Source: Sphingopyxis soli
GTDB taxonomy: Bacteria; Pseudomonadota; Alphaproteobacteria; Sphingomonadales; Sphingomonadaceae
NCBI RefSeq assembly: GCF_018682675.1
Contig: NZ_JAFMTR010000013.1
Location: 1-50,010 of the forward strand
Direction of reading: 5' to 3'
Length of the DNA: 50,010 bases
A program made the position numbers and the translations under genes. Below the pieces are notes generated by a model. The model worked only from the letters and a program-made list of their open reading frames with translations, did no database searches and was not told the origin of the DNA. Of this stretch, positions 7,861 to 15,837 are shown in pieces; position 1 is the stretch's first letter, and the number at the start of each line of letters is the position of its first letter.

Positions 7861-8736
7861 TTACCCGCCGATCAGGCCCGCACGCGCGGCTTCCTGTTCG
7901 GCGACATAGGCATCCAGCATGTCGGCCTGGCCGGGGAGCAGCGCGTCGATCGCAGGGAGGCCGTCGATATCGTCCCGGTGAAGCAGCACGGACGGGCACT
8001 GGCCTTCGACATTGCCGAGATTGGGGCGATGCTGGGCATAGCCGATGAGCGCGGCCAGATCGGGATCGAACGCTCGAGCGATGGCGGGCGGATAGACGAG
8101 ATACTGATTCTCGAACGTCCGCAGCCATCCGAGGCAATAGGAGGTGATGACCGCGCGGCGCACATGATCGGACTGGTTAGCGCCGGCACCATGCAGGATC
8201 GATCCGAGGAACAGCAGCGCGGAGCCGGGTGGCATTTCGGCGGCGACCGGACGTGCATCGCCCGGTTGCGATGCCGCATCGTGATGGCTGCCCGGCCAGA
8301 CCAGCGTCGCGCCACTCTCCAGCGTGAACGGATCGATCGGCCAGATGACGTTGATCTGATAGTGCATCCCGGTCTTGACGCCGCCCCAGAGATCCTGGTC
8401 GCGGTGCGGCACCTGCGCGAGCGCGCCGGGATGGATTTCGATCGCCTGGGTGAGGTTGAGAACGATACGATCGCACCATTCCCCGAGCACCGTTTCGGCG
8501 ATACCGCGGATGATCGGGTGCAGCACAAGGCCGGCGATATGCCGTGAACGCCGCAACAACGCGCCAAAGCGCTTGGTGCGGGCTCCGTAGAATCCGCCTT
8601 CGCAAAAGGGCGTGGCGACGAAGCGCGGTGCGAGTTCGGCTTCGAGCGCGGTGATTAGCTCGGTCGGCACGGCGTTATCGACAATGACATAACCGTCGGC
8701 GAGCAGCATCGCGGCGAGGCGGGCGGGGTCGTGCAT
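7861..8736 (-). CDS. Phytanoyl-CoA dioxygenase (PhyH) family 2-oxoglutarate/Fe(II) oxygenase
   Basis: A 291-residue PhyH-family dioxygenase. The iron-binding triad is visible as H-R-D in QVPHRDQDLWGG and the distal His in SILHGAGANQSD; the 2-oxoglutarate-binding Arg is probably in HVRRAVITSY. GAAGGG lies 7 nt before the ATG used here; another ATG two codons upstream is possible. Only 11 bases separate it from luxI, so the two are co-transcribed. A phyH gene next to luxI has been noted repeatedly in Sphingomonadaceae. Its substrate is unknown: it may hydroxylate the acyl chain of the signal or its precursor, but this is inference. Confidence 0.82.
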   Translation of the reverse strand: MHDPARLAAMLLADGYVIVDNAVPTELITALEAELAPRFVATPFCEGGFYGARTKRFGALLRRSRHIAGLVLHPIIRGIAETVLGEWCDRIVLNLTQAIEIHPGALAQVPHRDQDLWGGVKTGMHYQINVIWPIDPFTLESGATLVWPGSHHDAASQPGDARPVAAEMPPGSALLFLGSILHGAGANQSDHVRRAVITSYCLGWLRTFENQYLVYPPAIARAFDPDLAALIGYAQHRPNLGNVEGQCPSVLLHRDDIDGLPAIDALLPGQADMLDAYVAEQEAARAGLIGG

Positions 8737-8747
8737 CGCCATTCCCT

Positions 8748-9362
8748 TCACGCGGCTCTTGCCGCCGCATCGGGAGTGATCGCACCCGGTACATAGATGC
8801 CGTTCGACGCCAGCAGCGCAGGCGTACCGGCGCAGATCTCGATGCGGAACGCTCCAAGGAACGCGCCATCGATGCGGCGCGCGGGGCCGAGCGGCGCTGC
8901 GCGCCAGCCCATCGCCAAAACCTCCTCGCGAAAAGCAGCGGTCACGACGCCGGTTAGCATGGTGATTCCGCTGCCGAGCGCATGATCGACCATCGCCGAG
9001 ATGAGCCGGTTGCGGACACGCAGGCGTCCGGGGGCGCCCAATCGTTGCGGCAGGCAAAGTCGCGTAATCTCGCGAACCTGCTCCCCCCGGGGCGCATCGC
9101 ACTCGCAGAGCGACGCGAAACGATCGGCGAGAAGATGTGCGCCCTCTGTCGATAGCAGCCGCATCGACCCCTGGTGAATGCAGCCATCGTCGGTGGCGAT
9201 CAGATAGACCGCCTTGTCGCCGTCATAGCTGTCGATTTCATAGCGGCCGCCGACGACCGGAACATCCCAGCCCAGCAGATCGACGAACAGGGTCTTGCGG
9301 TCCTCGAACATCGAGGCGGCGCGCGCATCGGTAAGCGAGCACCCTTTGACAATATGGATCAT
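8748..9362 (-). CDS. luxI: LuxI-family N-acyl-homoserine lactone synthase
   Basis: A 204-residue autoinducer synthase that joins S-adenosylmethionine and an acyl-ACP or acyl-CoA. The invariant family residues are all present: Arg22, Phe26 and Trp32 in RKTLFVDLLGW, Asp44 and Asp47 in EIDSYDGD, Arg68 in GSMRLL, and Glu98 with Arg101 in VREITRLC. GGGAG lies 9 nt before the ATG. A perfect 13-bp palindrome sits immediately upstream of the ribosome site. It follows luxR by 92 bases on the same strand and leads directly into the phyH gene. The signal's chain length cannot be read from the sequence. Confidence 0.92.
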   Translation of the reverse strand: MIHIVKGCSLTDARAASMFEDRKTLFVDLLGWDVPVVGGRYEIDSYDGDKAVYLIATDDGCIHQGSMRLLSTEGAHLLADRFASLCECDAPRGEQVREITRLCLPQRLGAPGRLRVRNRLISAMVDHALGSGITMLTGVVTAAFREEVLAMGWRAAPLGPARRIDGAFLGAFRIEICAGTPALLASNGIYVPGAITPDAAARAA

Positions 9363-9375
9363 GGCAGTAGCTCCC

Positions 9376-9388
9376 GTTCAAATTGAAC
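9376..9388. promoter_or_regulatory. Perfect palindrome upstream of luxI (candidate LuxR operator)
   Basis: GTTCAAATTGAAC is a perfect 13-bp palindrome around a central A/T pair, directly abutting the luxI ribosome site. CTCCC (9371-9375) and GGGAG (9398-9402) flank it. The position between luxR and luxI and the symmetry fit an operator, although it is shorter than the usual 18-20 bp lux box and so close to the start that it could act as a repressor site. Confidence 0.45.
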
Positions 9389-9454
9389 AGTCGCGAAGGG
9401 AGCAGAGATGAAGGGCTCAAACAGTCGTCAATATTGAGGATGCGGCGATCCCGC

Positions 9455-10201
9455 TCAGAACCGCGGGACGATCTCCTCGATGCAGACGATTCCGCAGGCG
9501 AGCGCGATCGCCGGGAGCTGCGCGCGGGAATAGATTCCGAAATGTTCGCGCAGGTCACGCATGTAGGTGCGCACTGTCGTCGGGGCGATGTTCATCATGA
9601 TCCCGATCTCGACGTCGCTCTTGCCCATCGCCGCCAAGCGAAAGCATTCGAGCCGCTTTGGGCTGAGATGGGGTAATTTCAGCGGGCGCGCCGGAAAGCC
9701 GTGCAAGCGCCGCGCCTCGGTAAACGCCTCGCTCGCCATCAGCGTCGCGATCCGGCAGATATGCGATGGCGGCAATTGCCCGTCGCGCGTTGCGAACGTA
9801 CAGCATCCGGGCGGCTCGCCGGCGACGCCAATCGGAACGGTGAGGCCGTTGCGCAGGCCATGACGCGCGGCTTCGCGCACGATGCGCGCCTGTCGCCGCG
9901 TGAAGCCGCCCAGCAGTCGCTCCATTTCGTGCCAGCAGAACGCCCGGCTTGTCGAGCGCGCCGCGAGCAAGGCGGGATCGTCGCGGTAATAGCCTTCGGC
10001 GACGAAAACGTCGCCCCAGCTCTGGAAATTGTCCATGCGGAAATATCGCCCACCGGGCTGAAAGAAGGCCATGCTCTGGACGATCGCGAGCCATGGGAGG
10101 CCGAGCTGGCGTGCGGCGGCCTCGCTGCAACTGAACAGCTCGCGATCACTGTTCGCGCGCCTGGCCTGCTTAATATAGGCATCGAGGTCGCGAAACGGCA
10201 C
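9455..10201 (-). CDS. luxR: LuxR-family quorum-sensing transcription regulator
   Basis: A 248-residue LuxR/TraR-type regulator. The N-terminal autoinducer-binding domain (residues about 15-165) keeps the ligand-pocket residues: Trp in QSWGDVF, Tyr in EGYYRDDP, Asp-Pro in RDDPALL and Trp in AFCWHEM. The C-terminal GerE-type HTH (residues about 178-240) has LSPKRLECFRLAAMGKS and TTVRTYMRDL. Translation starts at GTG, with AAAGGAG 10 nt upstream. It is upstream of luxI on the same strand and is probably the receptor for that signal. By analogy with ICEMlSymR7A TraR it may switch on the excision and transfer genes downstream. Confidence 0.92.
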   Translation of the reverse strand: MPFRDLDAYIKQARRANSDRELFSCSEAAARQLGLPWLAIVQSMAFFQPGGRYFRMDNFQSWGDVFVAEGYYRDDPALLAARSTSRAFCWHEMERLLGGFTRRQARIVREAARHGLRNGLTVPIGVAGEPPGCCTFATRDGQLPPSHICRIATLMASEAFTEARRLHGFPARPLKLPHLSPKRLECFRLAAMGKSDVEIGIMMNIAPTTVRTYMRDLREHFGIYSRAQLPAIALACGIVCIEEIVPRF

Positions 10202-10218
10202 CGAGGGGCACTCCTTTC

Positions 10219-10270
10219 GACGCGCGCGTTGCGGGCGCGTCTATCGGGCGCGTGGTTCCAGCCCACGCGC
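10219..10270. promoter_or_regulatory. Two tandem hairpins between the XRE gene and luxR
   Basis: GACGCGC / GCGCGTC (10219-10241) and GCGCGTGG / CCACGCGC (10248-10270) are perfect inverted repeats in the 86-base gap. Neither is followed by a T-run on the minus strand. They could be an attenuator separating the XRE gene from luxR, or processing signals. Confidence 0.35.
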
Positions 10271-10287
10271 GTGCAGCCCCCGATGAT

Positions 10288-10614
10288 TTACTTGGTCTTG
10301 CTCGGCCGCCCCGTCGGCTTGTGCGGATGGCGCCGGAGCGTCACCGCCGGGCGCGCCAGTATCGCGCCGATTTCCAGTTCGTCGTCCGAAACGATCGAGA
10401 TCGATATCCGGCCGGACAAGAGATAGACGGCATTAACGCCGAGTGCCTTCGCGAGCCGCTCCATTGCTTTCAGCGTCGGGCTCGACCGGCCATTTTCGAT
10501 CGCACTCAGATAAGAGCTGCTCGTGCCCGCATCATGGGCGAGCGCTTCTTGCGTGATGCGCATCGCAAGCCGCAATTTCCTGAGATTCAAACTGAAGGAC
10601 TTCGACGCATCCAT
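10288..10614 (-). CDS. XRE-family helix-turn-helix regulator
   Basis: A 108-residue Cro/CI-type regulator. The HTH fills residues 8-65: NLRKLRLAMRITQEALAHDA, then SSYLSAIENGRSSPTLKAMERLAKALGV. The tail is basic and ends in HKPTGRPSKTK. It is the first gene of the leftward quorum-sensing/transfer chain. Two inverted repeats lie at and just before its start codon (10616-10635 and 10645-10670), which suggests autoregulation. Small XRE proteins commonly hold conjugative elements quiescent, so it may be the repressor that quorum sensing overrides; the sequence does not show this directly. Confidence 0.85.
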   Translation of the reverse strand: MDASKSFSLNLRKLRLAMRITQEALAHDAGTSSSYLSAIENGRSSPTLKAMERLAKALGVNAVYLLSGRISISIVSDDELEIGAILARPAVTLRRHPHKPTGRPSKTK

Positions 10615-10615
10615 A

Positions 10616-10670
10616 AGGGCGTAAGTTCACGCCCTGCGACCATTACTCCACACTGGATACAGGTTGGAGT
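10616..10670. promoter_or_regulatory. Two inverted repeats and AT-rich promoter region of the XRE gene
   Basis: AGGGCGT / ACGCCCT (perfect, 6-base spacer, 10616-10635) lies 1 base upstream of the ATG. A second, imperfect 26-bp dyad with ACTCCA / TGGAGT arms is at 10645-10670. An unusually AT-rich stretch follows (10671-10710). This looks like an autoregulated operator and promoter region. Confidence 0.5.
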
Positions 10671-11101
10671 TATTATCTATATTATTACGTTTTTACAAAT
10701 ATTTAAATGAGATTCCCGAACAACGCGCACTCAACTCTGATGCGGATTCTCAGGCGCGCCAAAAGACCGCATTCGGACGGTCGAATCGGTCGATGACCGA
10801 AGCCCTCACGCCAGGACATTGGCCGTGGACGCCGCAGTGGAAATCCCATCGGCGTCGTCACATCCGGGGCGAGCATTGATTTCAAGCGCCGAGCGAATCA
10901 CGATGCGAACAACGTCCCGTGGACACGTCCGCAATCGCCGTTCCGGCGTGGCGTACAGGAATCATCGGATAGTTTGACGTGCCTGTGTGTCGTTGTCTCC
11001 TTTGATTTGAATGCAGCGCAGCGAAGCGGAGCGTCGCATTGGTTCATAGTTATGAAATCACCGTTCGTGTCGGGCCGCTGGCCGCCCACCATGCCAACCG
11101 A
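10671..11101. other. Gene-free junction between ICE backbone and catabolic cargo
   Basis: About 430 bases with no supportable gene. It begins AT-rich, then returns to mixed composition. It separates the quorum-sensing block from the catabolic genes and could be the junction at which the cargo was inserted. I see no transposase, terminal inverted repeat or tRNA fragment here. Confidence 0.4.
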
Positions 11102-12247
11102 CTACTCGCAACAGTCGGTTCTGGCGGTAATCCCGCAGCGGTCCGGTTTGCTCCAGCCCCGCCGAATTGTACTCGGATCTTCATGATGCAGCGGGATCGG
11201 TCCGGGGATCGGTAGTGACGAGCCCGAAAAACGTGGCGCCGGCATTGCCTGGAGGATATTGTCGATCTCCCGATAGACGCCTCGCGCTGCCATATGAGGA
11301 TGGCGCGCCGCTTCGTCCGGATCAAGCACGGGGGCAAAGCAGGCATCGCTGCCTTCCAGCAGTGTGCGCCATTCTTCCCGTGTCCGCATGGCGAATATCT
11401 CGCTAAAACGCTGCTTGAGCTCGGGCCAGGCATCACGATCATAGCCGTCGTCAAAACTGCTATCGCCGGCCAACCCCAGCTTTTTGCAAAGCAGCGCATA
11501 GAACTTGGGCTCGAGTGATCCGACTGAGATGAAATTCCCGTCGGCGCACCGATAGGTCGAGTACCAGTGAGGGCCGTCAAGGATGCTGCAGCCGCGTATG
11601 CTGGCAACCTGGCCGGCGGCCTTCAGGCTCAGGAGCAAGTTCATCATGTGAGCGCTCCCATCGACGATCGCGGCGTCAACCACTTGCCCATTCCCGGTAT
11701 CCCGCGCGTGCATTGCCGCTGCGAGGACGCCGATGGCCAAATAGAGCGCTCCACCCCCAATATCGCCTACCAGGCTTGGCGGCGCCATTGGCGGTTCACC
11801 GGGATGCCCAGCATACCAAAGGGCTCCTGACAGCGCGATATAGTTGATGTCATGGCCGGCCGCTTGGGCGAGAGGTCCCTGCTGCCCCCAACCCGTCATG
11901 CGACCGAATACAAGGCGGGGGTTACGCGCTAGGCAAACCTCGGGACCAAGGCCGAGCCTCTCCATCACCCCAGGCCGCATGCCTTCGATCAGTACATCGC
12001 CCCTTTGGACGAGATCCAGGACATGCGCGACGCCTTCGGGGGACTTCAGATCCAAGGCAATTACACGTTTCCCGCGGTTCACAATGGCGCCGCTGCCAAG
12101 ATCGATATTTTCGGAGTTAGGGCTTACGCGTTCAATGACGACGACATCGGCGCCAAGGTCGGCCAACAGCATTCCGCAAAACGGCGCCGGGCCGATGCCC
12201 GCAATTTCGAGTATTTTGAGGCCTGCAAGCGGACCAGTTTTCGTCAT
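11102..12247 (-). CDS. Alpha-methylacyl-CoA racemase-like CoA-transferase family III (CaiB/BaiF)
   Basis: A 381-residue member of the CaiB/BaiF family that best fits alpha-methylacyl-CoA racemase. The racemase signatures are present: GHDINYIALSG (catalytic His), LVGDIGGG (catalytic Asp) and SLEPKFYALL (Glu). The enzyme interconverts (R)- and (S)-2-methylacyl-CoA so that acyl-CoA dehydrogenase can act. The C-terminal 25 residues (after HHEDPSTIRRGW) diverge from the usual ending. It is divergent from the LysR gene, with motif D of the shared 41-bp element in between. This gene is the main hint that the cargo handles methyl-branched substrates. A CoA-transferase function remains possible. Confidence 0.78.
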   Translation of the reverse strand: MTKTGPLAGLKILEIAGIGPAPFCGMLLADLGADVVVIERVSPNSENIDLGSGAIVNRGKRVIALDLKSPEGVAHVLDLVQRGDVLIEGMRPGVMERLGLGPEVCLARNPRLVFGRMTGWGQQGPLAQAAGHDINYIALSGALWYAGHPGEPPMAPPSLVGDIGGGALYLAIGVLAAAMHARDTGNGQVVDAAIVDGSAHMMNLLLSLKAAGQVASIRGCSILDGPHWYSTYRCADGNFISVGSLEPKFYALLCKKLGLAGDSSFDDGYDRDAWPELKQRFSEIFAMRTREEWRTLLEGSDACFAPVLDPDEAARHPHMAARGVYREIDNILQAMPAPRFSGSSLPIPGPIPLHHEDPSTIRRGWSKPDRCGITARTDCCE

Positions 12248-12375
12248 TCAGGCATACCTGCGTCTGAGACCTTGGCGCTTTGATCCAGGCCGTTTCGCCG
12301 CTCCAGATTTCGAGACGGGTTGCAGTCGTGCTGGGCGGCAGTGTCGAAAGTAAGATTGGCAAAATGACCTTGATT

Positions 12376-12416
12376 CGCCTAATTCATTCTCTGGAGCAAT
12401 TATTCCTGTGGGGCAT
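12376..12416 (-). promoter_or_regulatory. 41-bp regulatory motif, copy D (racemase / LysR)
   Basis: On the plus strand it reads CGCCTAATTCATT, an 11-base spacer, then TTATTCCTGTGGGGCAT. It is the most diverged of four copies but has the same spacing as A-C. It lies 128 bases upstream of the racemase start and overlaps the LysR ribosome site and start codon, so binding would repress lysR and could activate the racemase gene. Confidence 0.65.
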
Positions 12417-13329
12417 GTCCATGCTCGATTCTCGCCTCAAGCATGCCGTCGCGGTTGGTCAGCTTCGTTCCTTCTCCAGGGCAGCGGATGCGGTTGGTGT
12501 CACGCAGTCGGCGGTGACCAAGAGTGTCGCTGAACTCGAACGGCATCTTGGCTATTCCCTTTTCCATCGGACCTCACGGGGCGCGATGCCGACAGAGGAG
12601 GGACGCGAATTTATTGATCGCGCAGCGCGCTTGCTTGCCGACGCAGCTGAACTACTCGGAGATACAGCCCGCCGCGCCGACGCCTATGCGGGCCCGCTTC
12701 GAATCGGACTGTTCCCAGGGTCAATCGACTGGTTGCTCACCCAACCTCTGGTTTCTTTGCTGCGGCGCCATCCGGCAGTGCGCGTCGAAGTCGTTTCGGG
12801 CAACAGCGAAAGGGGCGTGCGACTCCTGTCGCGCGGCGATATCGATGTCGCCTTTGGACTTGAAGCGGCCTTTGCACGCTGGCCGGAATTCAAGTGCGAG
12901 CGGGTCGCCTCGATCGAAATACTGCCTTTTGTGCGGAACAATCATCCCATTCTGGGGATAAACCCGACCAGCAAGGAGCCGCTGGTCCAGTTCGAATTCG
13001 TAGTGCCCTCATCTTCCGAACCCTACACATCGATCATTCAGCAGATGTACGAAAAAAGCGGTAAGCGTCCCGCTGACTGGATCCACATGACAGACTATTT
13101 TCAATTGGTTCGACGGATCGTTGCCACATCCGATGCTATCGGGATGGTTGCAAAACAGTTCACCGAGAACTCATGGTTTCGCGCCAATTTCGTGGCCTTG
13201 GAGGGAATCGGTTTATTCGATCCATTGACGCTTTGTTATGCTGTGCGTAGCCGCTGGCAGGTAAAACCGGCTGGCCGTGCGCTCGTCAGCCTTGTTCGTC
13301 AGGCATGGCGCACCGCATCATCGGATTAA
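12415..13329 (+). CDS. LysR-family transcription regulator of the catabolic cluster
   Basis: A 304-residue LysR-type regulator. The N-terminal winged HTH (residues about 5-65) has SFSRAADAVGVTQSAVTKSV and ELERHLGYSLFHRTSRG. The substrate-binding domain begins near residue 95 (GPLRIGLFPGS) and runs to the C-terminus. An alternative ATG lies two codons downstream. It is the only regulator inside the cargo and divergent from the racemase gene. Motif D overlaps its own start region, as expected for negative autoregulation. It is therefore the best candidate to bind all four copies of the 41-bp motif and to sense a pathway intermediate. Confidence 0.9.
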   Translation: MSMLDSRLKHAVAVGQLRSFSRAADAVGVTQSAVTKSVAELERHLGYSLFHRTSRGAMPTEEGREFIDRAARLLADAAELLGDTARRADAYAGPLRIGLFPGSIDWLLTQPLVSLLRRHPAVRVEVVSGNSERGVRLLSRGDIDVAFGLEAAFARWPEFKCERVASIEILPFVRNNHPILGINPTSKEPLVQFEFVVPSSSEPYTSIIQQMYEKSGKRPADWIHMTDYFQLVRRIVATSDAIGMVAKQFTENSWFRANFVALEGIGLFDPLTLCYAVRSRWQVKPAGRALVSLVRQAWRTASSD

Positions 13330-13380
13330 CGGCAAGGGGGCGGGGTGCGATCGGAAATCCGCTGCATCCGTCGCGATCAG

Positions 13381-13434
13381 CTAGAGCATTTCGCGCAGAA
13401 GTGGGAACCGGCTTTCCGGCAGGAAATGCTCTAG
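13381..13434. repeat. CTAGAGCATTTC palindromic intergenic element
   Basis: Perfect 12-bp inverted arms, CTAGAGCATTTC (13381-13392) and GAAATGCTCTAG (13423-13434), enclose a 30-base core. It resembles a palindromic element seen between genes in many alphaproteobacteria. It lies between convergent lysR and the TonB receptor and may act as a two-way terminator. Confidence 0.65.
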
Positions 13435-13446
13435 CAAATTGATCTT

Positions 13447-13493
13447 GGGCATTTTCCGAGTTGGCGGGTGATTCCACTCGCCTCGAAAATGGC
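13447..13493 (-). terminator. Hairpin at the 3' end of the TonB receptor gene
   Basis: GGCATTTTCCGAG and CTCGAAAATGGCC form an imperfect stem immediately downstream of the receptor's stop codon. The T4 within the left arm is part of the stem, so intrinsic termination is uncertain. Confidence 0.35.
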
Positions 13494-15655
13494 CTAGAAG
13501 CTAATCGCCACTTCTCCGCCGATGACGCGCCCCCTGTTTAGCGGTGAAAGGCTTGCACCCGTGCCCCCGAAGGCCGCCGGCAAAGGTGTATCGCCGCCAA
13601 TCGTCACCTCATTCAGGAGGTTTCGGCCATAGATGGAGAAGCGCCAGTGCTTGTTGTCGGTCGCCAATGTGAGGCTCGCATCGAGCATATCGGCGCCCTG
13701 AAGGAAGCCGACGTTGTTGTCGGTGAATGCCGCCTTGTCGCGATGCGTGAAGCTGACACGCGCCGTTGCTGTCCCCAATTCGCCAAGCTGCTGATCATAA
13801 GTCAGCCCCACGCCATAGGTCCATGGCGACAGCCTTGGCAATTTGAGCGCACGATCCACATCGTTGATGACGCCATCACCGCTGAGGTCGAACTGGACGT
13901 TGCGATACTGGCCATTCACGTAGCCGAGCTGACCCGAAATCACGAGGTTGGACAAAAGAAAAAACTGCCCCTCGGCCTCGACGCCTTTGATTGTGGCGTC
14001 GGCGGTGTTCCGTATGACCTGGCTGACGCCAAGCGGTCCGGGCAGGTTGATCTCGCGCTGCAGGTCCTTCATGCGATTGTAGAAGGCCGCCAGGTTGATC
14101 CGGTGGCGCCCGAATTGCTTCTTGGCGCCGAGTTCGAAACTGTCCTGGGTCTCTTGATTGAATGGCCCCGGCGGCACAGCGGGATCGGTGTTGCGCAAAT
14201 TATATCCGCCGCTGCGGAACCCGCGCGTGTAAAGGCCATAAATCTGCGTGTCGTCATCCGGCTTCCACTGAAGGCCGATTTTCGGCGTAAACCCTCGCCA
14301 TTTTGCCGCGTCGGCGAAATTGGTTGCACAGATCAGCGTGTCTAGATTGCAACCATTTGCGCGTAAGGCCGAGACCCGAACGGCTTTGCGTTCCCAACTA
14401 TACCGCGCGCCGAGATTCAAGGTCAGCGTATCGGTGAAATGCCAGTCGGTCGAAGCAAAAATGCCCCATGTTGTCTGGTCTTGCGTACCCCCACCGGAAA
14501 CGATCCGAGCACCGCCCAAAAGATTCCGCAGCTCGGCGTAACGAAGATCCTGGGAAAAATAGTATAGACCGGTTGTCAATTCGACGTCACCGAACCTTCC
14601 GGCATAACGAAGTTCGTCGCTGAGTTGATCCTGGTCGATTTCGAAAAAGGCATGAAAGAAGGACTGTGGTGTTCCATCGATATCAGCGCCCGCGGAGGAT
14701 CGGAATTTCCGATAGCCAGCGATGTTGGTGAAGACGCCTTCGCCCAGACCGACATCGATGTTGGTTTCCACGATCGCCTGGTCCCATTTGGCATCATAGA
14801 AACCTGGGAAATTGATCGAAAACCTGAAGCTGTCGCGGGAAACAGCGCGTGACTCTGGACAGGGGCTCCATCGCTTTCGACATCGCCATGCTCATAGCGG
14901 AGATCCATTCGGAAGCGGTCGCCACCCTTGAGCGAAAGTGCCGGGCGAATGATAAGGTCATGTGATTTACCGAAGCTGCGATTGTCGAAGCGGTTGCGAA
15001 ACCAGCCATTGTCGTCGCTGTAGTAGACGGCCAATTTGGCAGCCAAAACGTCATCGACGATAGGTCCGGTAACCGTGCCGCTTACGGTCTTTTTCAGTCC
15101 CGTTTCAATGGATAGCTTGGCTTTGGCTCCAAAATCGAAGCTGGGCCGCGTGGTCCGCACAACCACGGCACCGCCGGTAACGTTGCGACCGAAAAGCAAG
15201 CCTTGCGGTCCACGCAGAACTTCGATCCCCTCAAGGTCGAAGTTGTCCAGCACGACACCAGCGTTGATGCCGAGGTAAATACCGTCAGTGAAAACGCCTA
15301 CGGTGGGGTCGATCGATGGGATCGTGCTGTTGATGCCGAGGCCCCGGATAGTGAAATTGGCATAGCCCGGTGCCGTACCCACATCCTCGAGCTGGACGTT
15401 GGGAACGTCGTAGCTCAGACTTTGAAGATTCTGGACGAACTTGGCATCCAGCTGCGCTTCACCAAAAGCCGTGACCGCCATCGGTACTTTCTGCACGCTT
15501 TCGCCATAGCCCTTTTTGGTGGCGGTAACGACAATGTCCTCAGCCAGCGCTTCCGTGGCGCTCCCGGTTTGGTCGTTCGCCTGGGGCGTTGCTTCCTGGG
15601 CAAATGCTGTTCCCGAGCACAACAACGCGGCAGAAGCCAATAGACATCCTCTCAT
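13494..15655 (-). pseudogene. TonB-dependent outer-membrane receptor with a single-base frameshift
   Basis: Two overlapping frames together encode one TonB-dependent receptor of about 720 residues. The N-terminal part (14576-15655) has a signal peptide (MRGCLLASAALLCSGTAFA), a TonB-box-like EDIVVTATKKGYGES, and a plug with LRGPQGLLFGRNVTGGAV. The C-terminal part (13494 to about 14820) carries the barrel and ends in GGEVAISF with terminal Phe. The frames join at a run of four Ts (minus strand, 14819-14822): one more T would give continuous GFSINFPGFYDAKWDQ, a typical barrel sequence. So the gene is a recent pseudogene, a sequencing error, or uses slippage. Motif A lies 65 bases upstream of the start. 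Probable role: uptake of the cargo substrate. Confidence 0.8.
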
Positions 15656-15720
15656 GGCTGATCCTCTCTTCCCAGGAGATATTGTGTAGTTCATGCCGTT
15701 TGGCGGCATTTGAGGGCCGT

Positions 15721-15761
15721 CGTCCAATTCAATTCGCTGCAGAACTATTCCTGCTGCTCAT
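15721..15761 (-). promoter_or_regulatory. 41-bp regulatory motif, copy A (TonB receptor 1)
   Basis: The plus strand reads CGTCCAATTCAAT, an 11-base spacer, then CTATTCCTGCTGCTCAT. The first block is identical to copies B and C and the spacing is the same. It ends 65 bases before the receptor start codon, a distance suited to a LysR activation site just upstream of a promoter. Confidence 0.75.
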
Positions 15762-15837
15762 CGATATCTGGCGGCAGCACGACGCCATCGGCAGCCCGAC
15801 GGCCGCTCAAAAATATCATGGTAATTCATCGGGTTGA

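Noticed and set aside
10664..10879. 71-codon frame in the ICE/cargo junction
   Set aside because: No ribosome site, odd composition spanning the AT-rich to GC-rich change, no recognisable motif.
13381..13434. Insertion-sequence end
   Set aside because: Palindrome is perfect but there is no transposase or matching partner end; more like a dispersed intergenic repeat.
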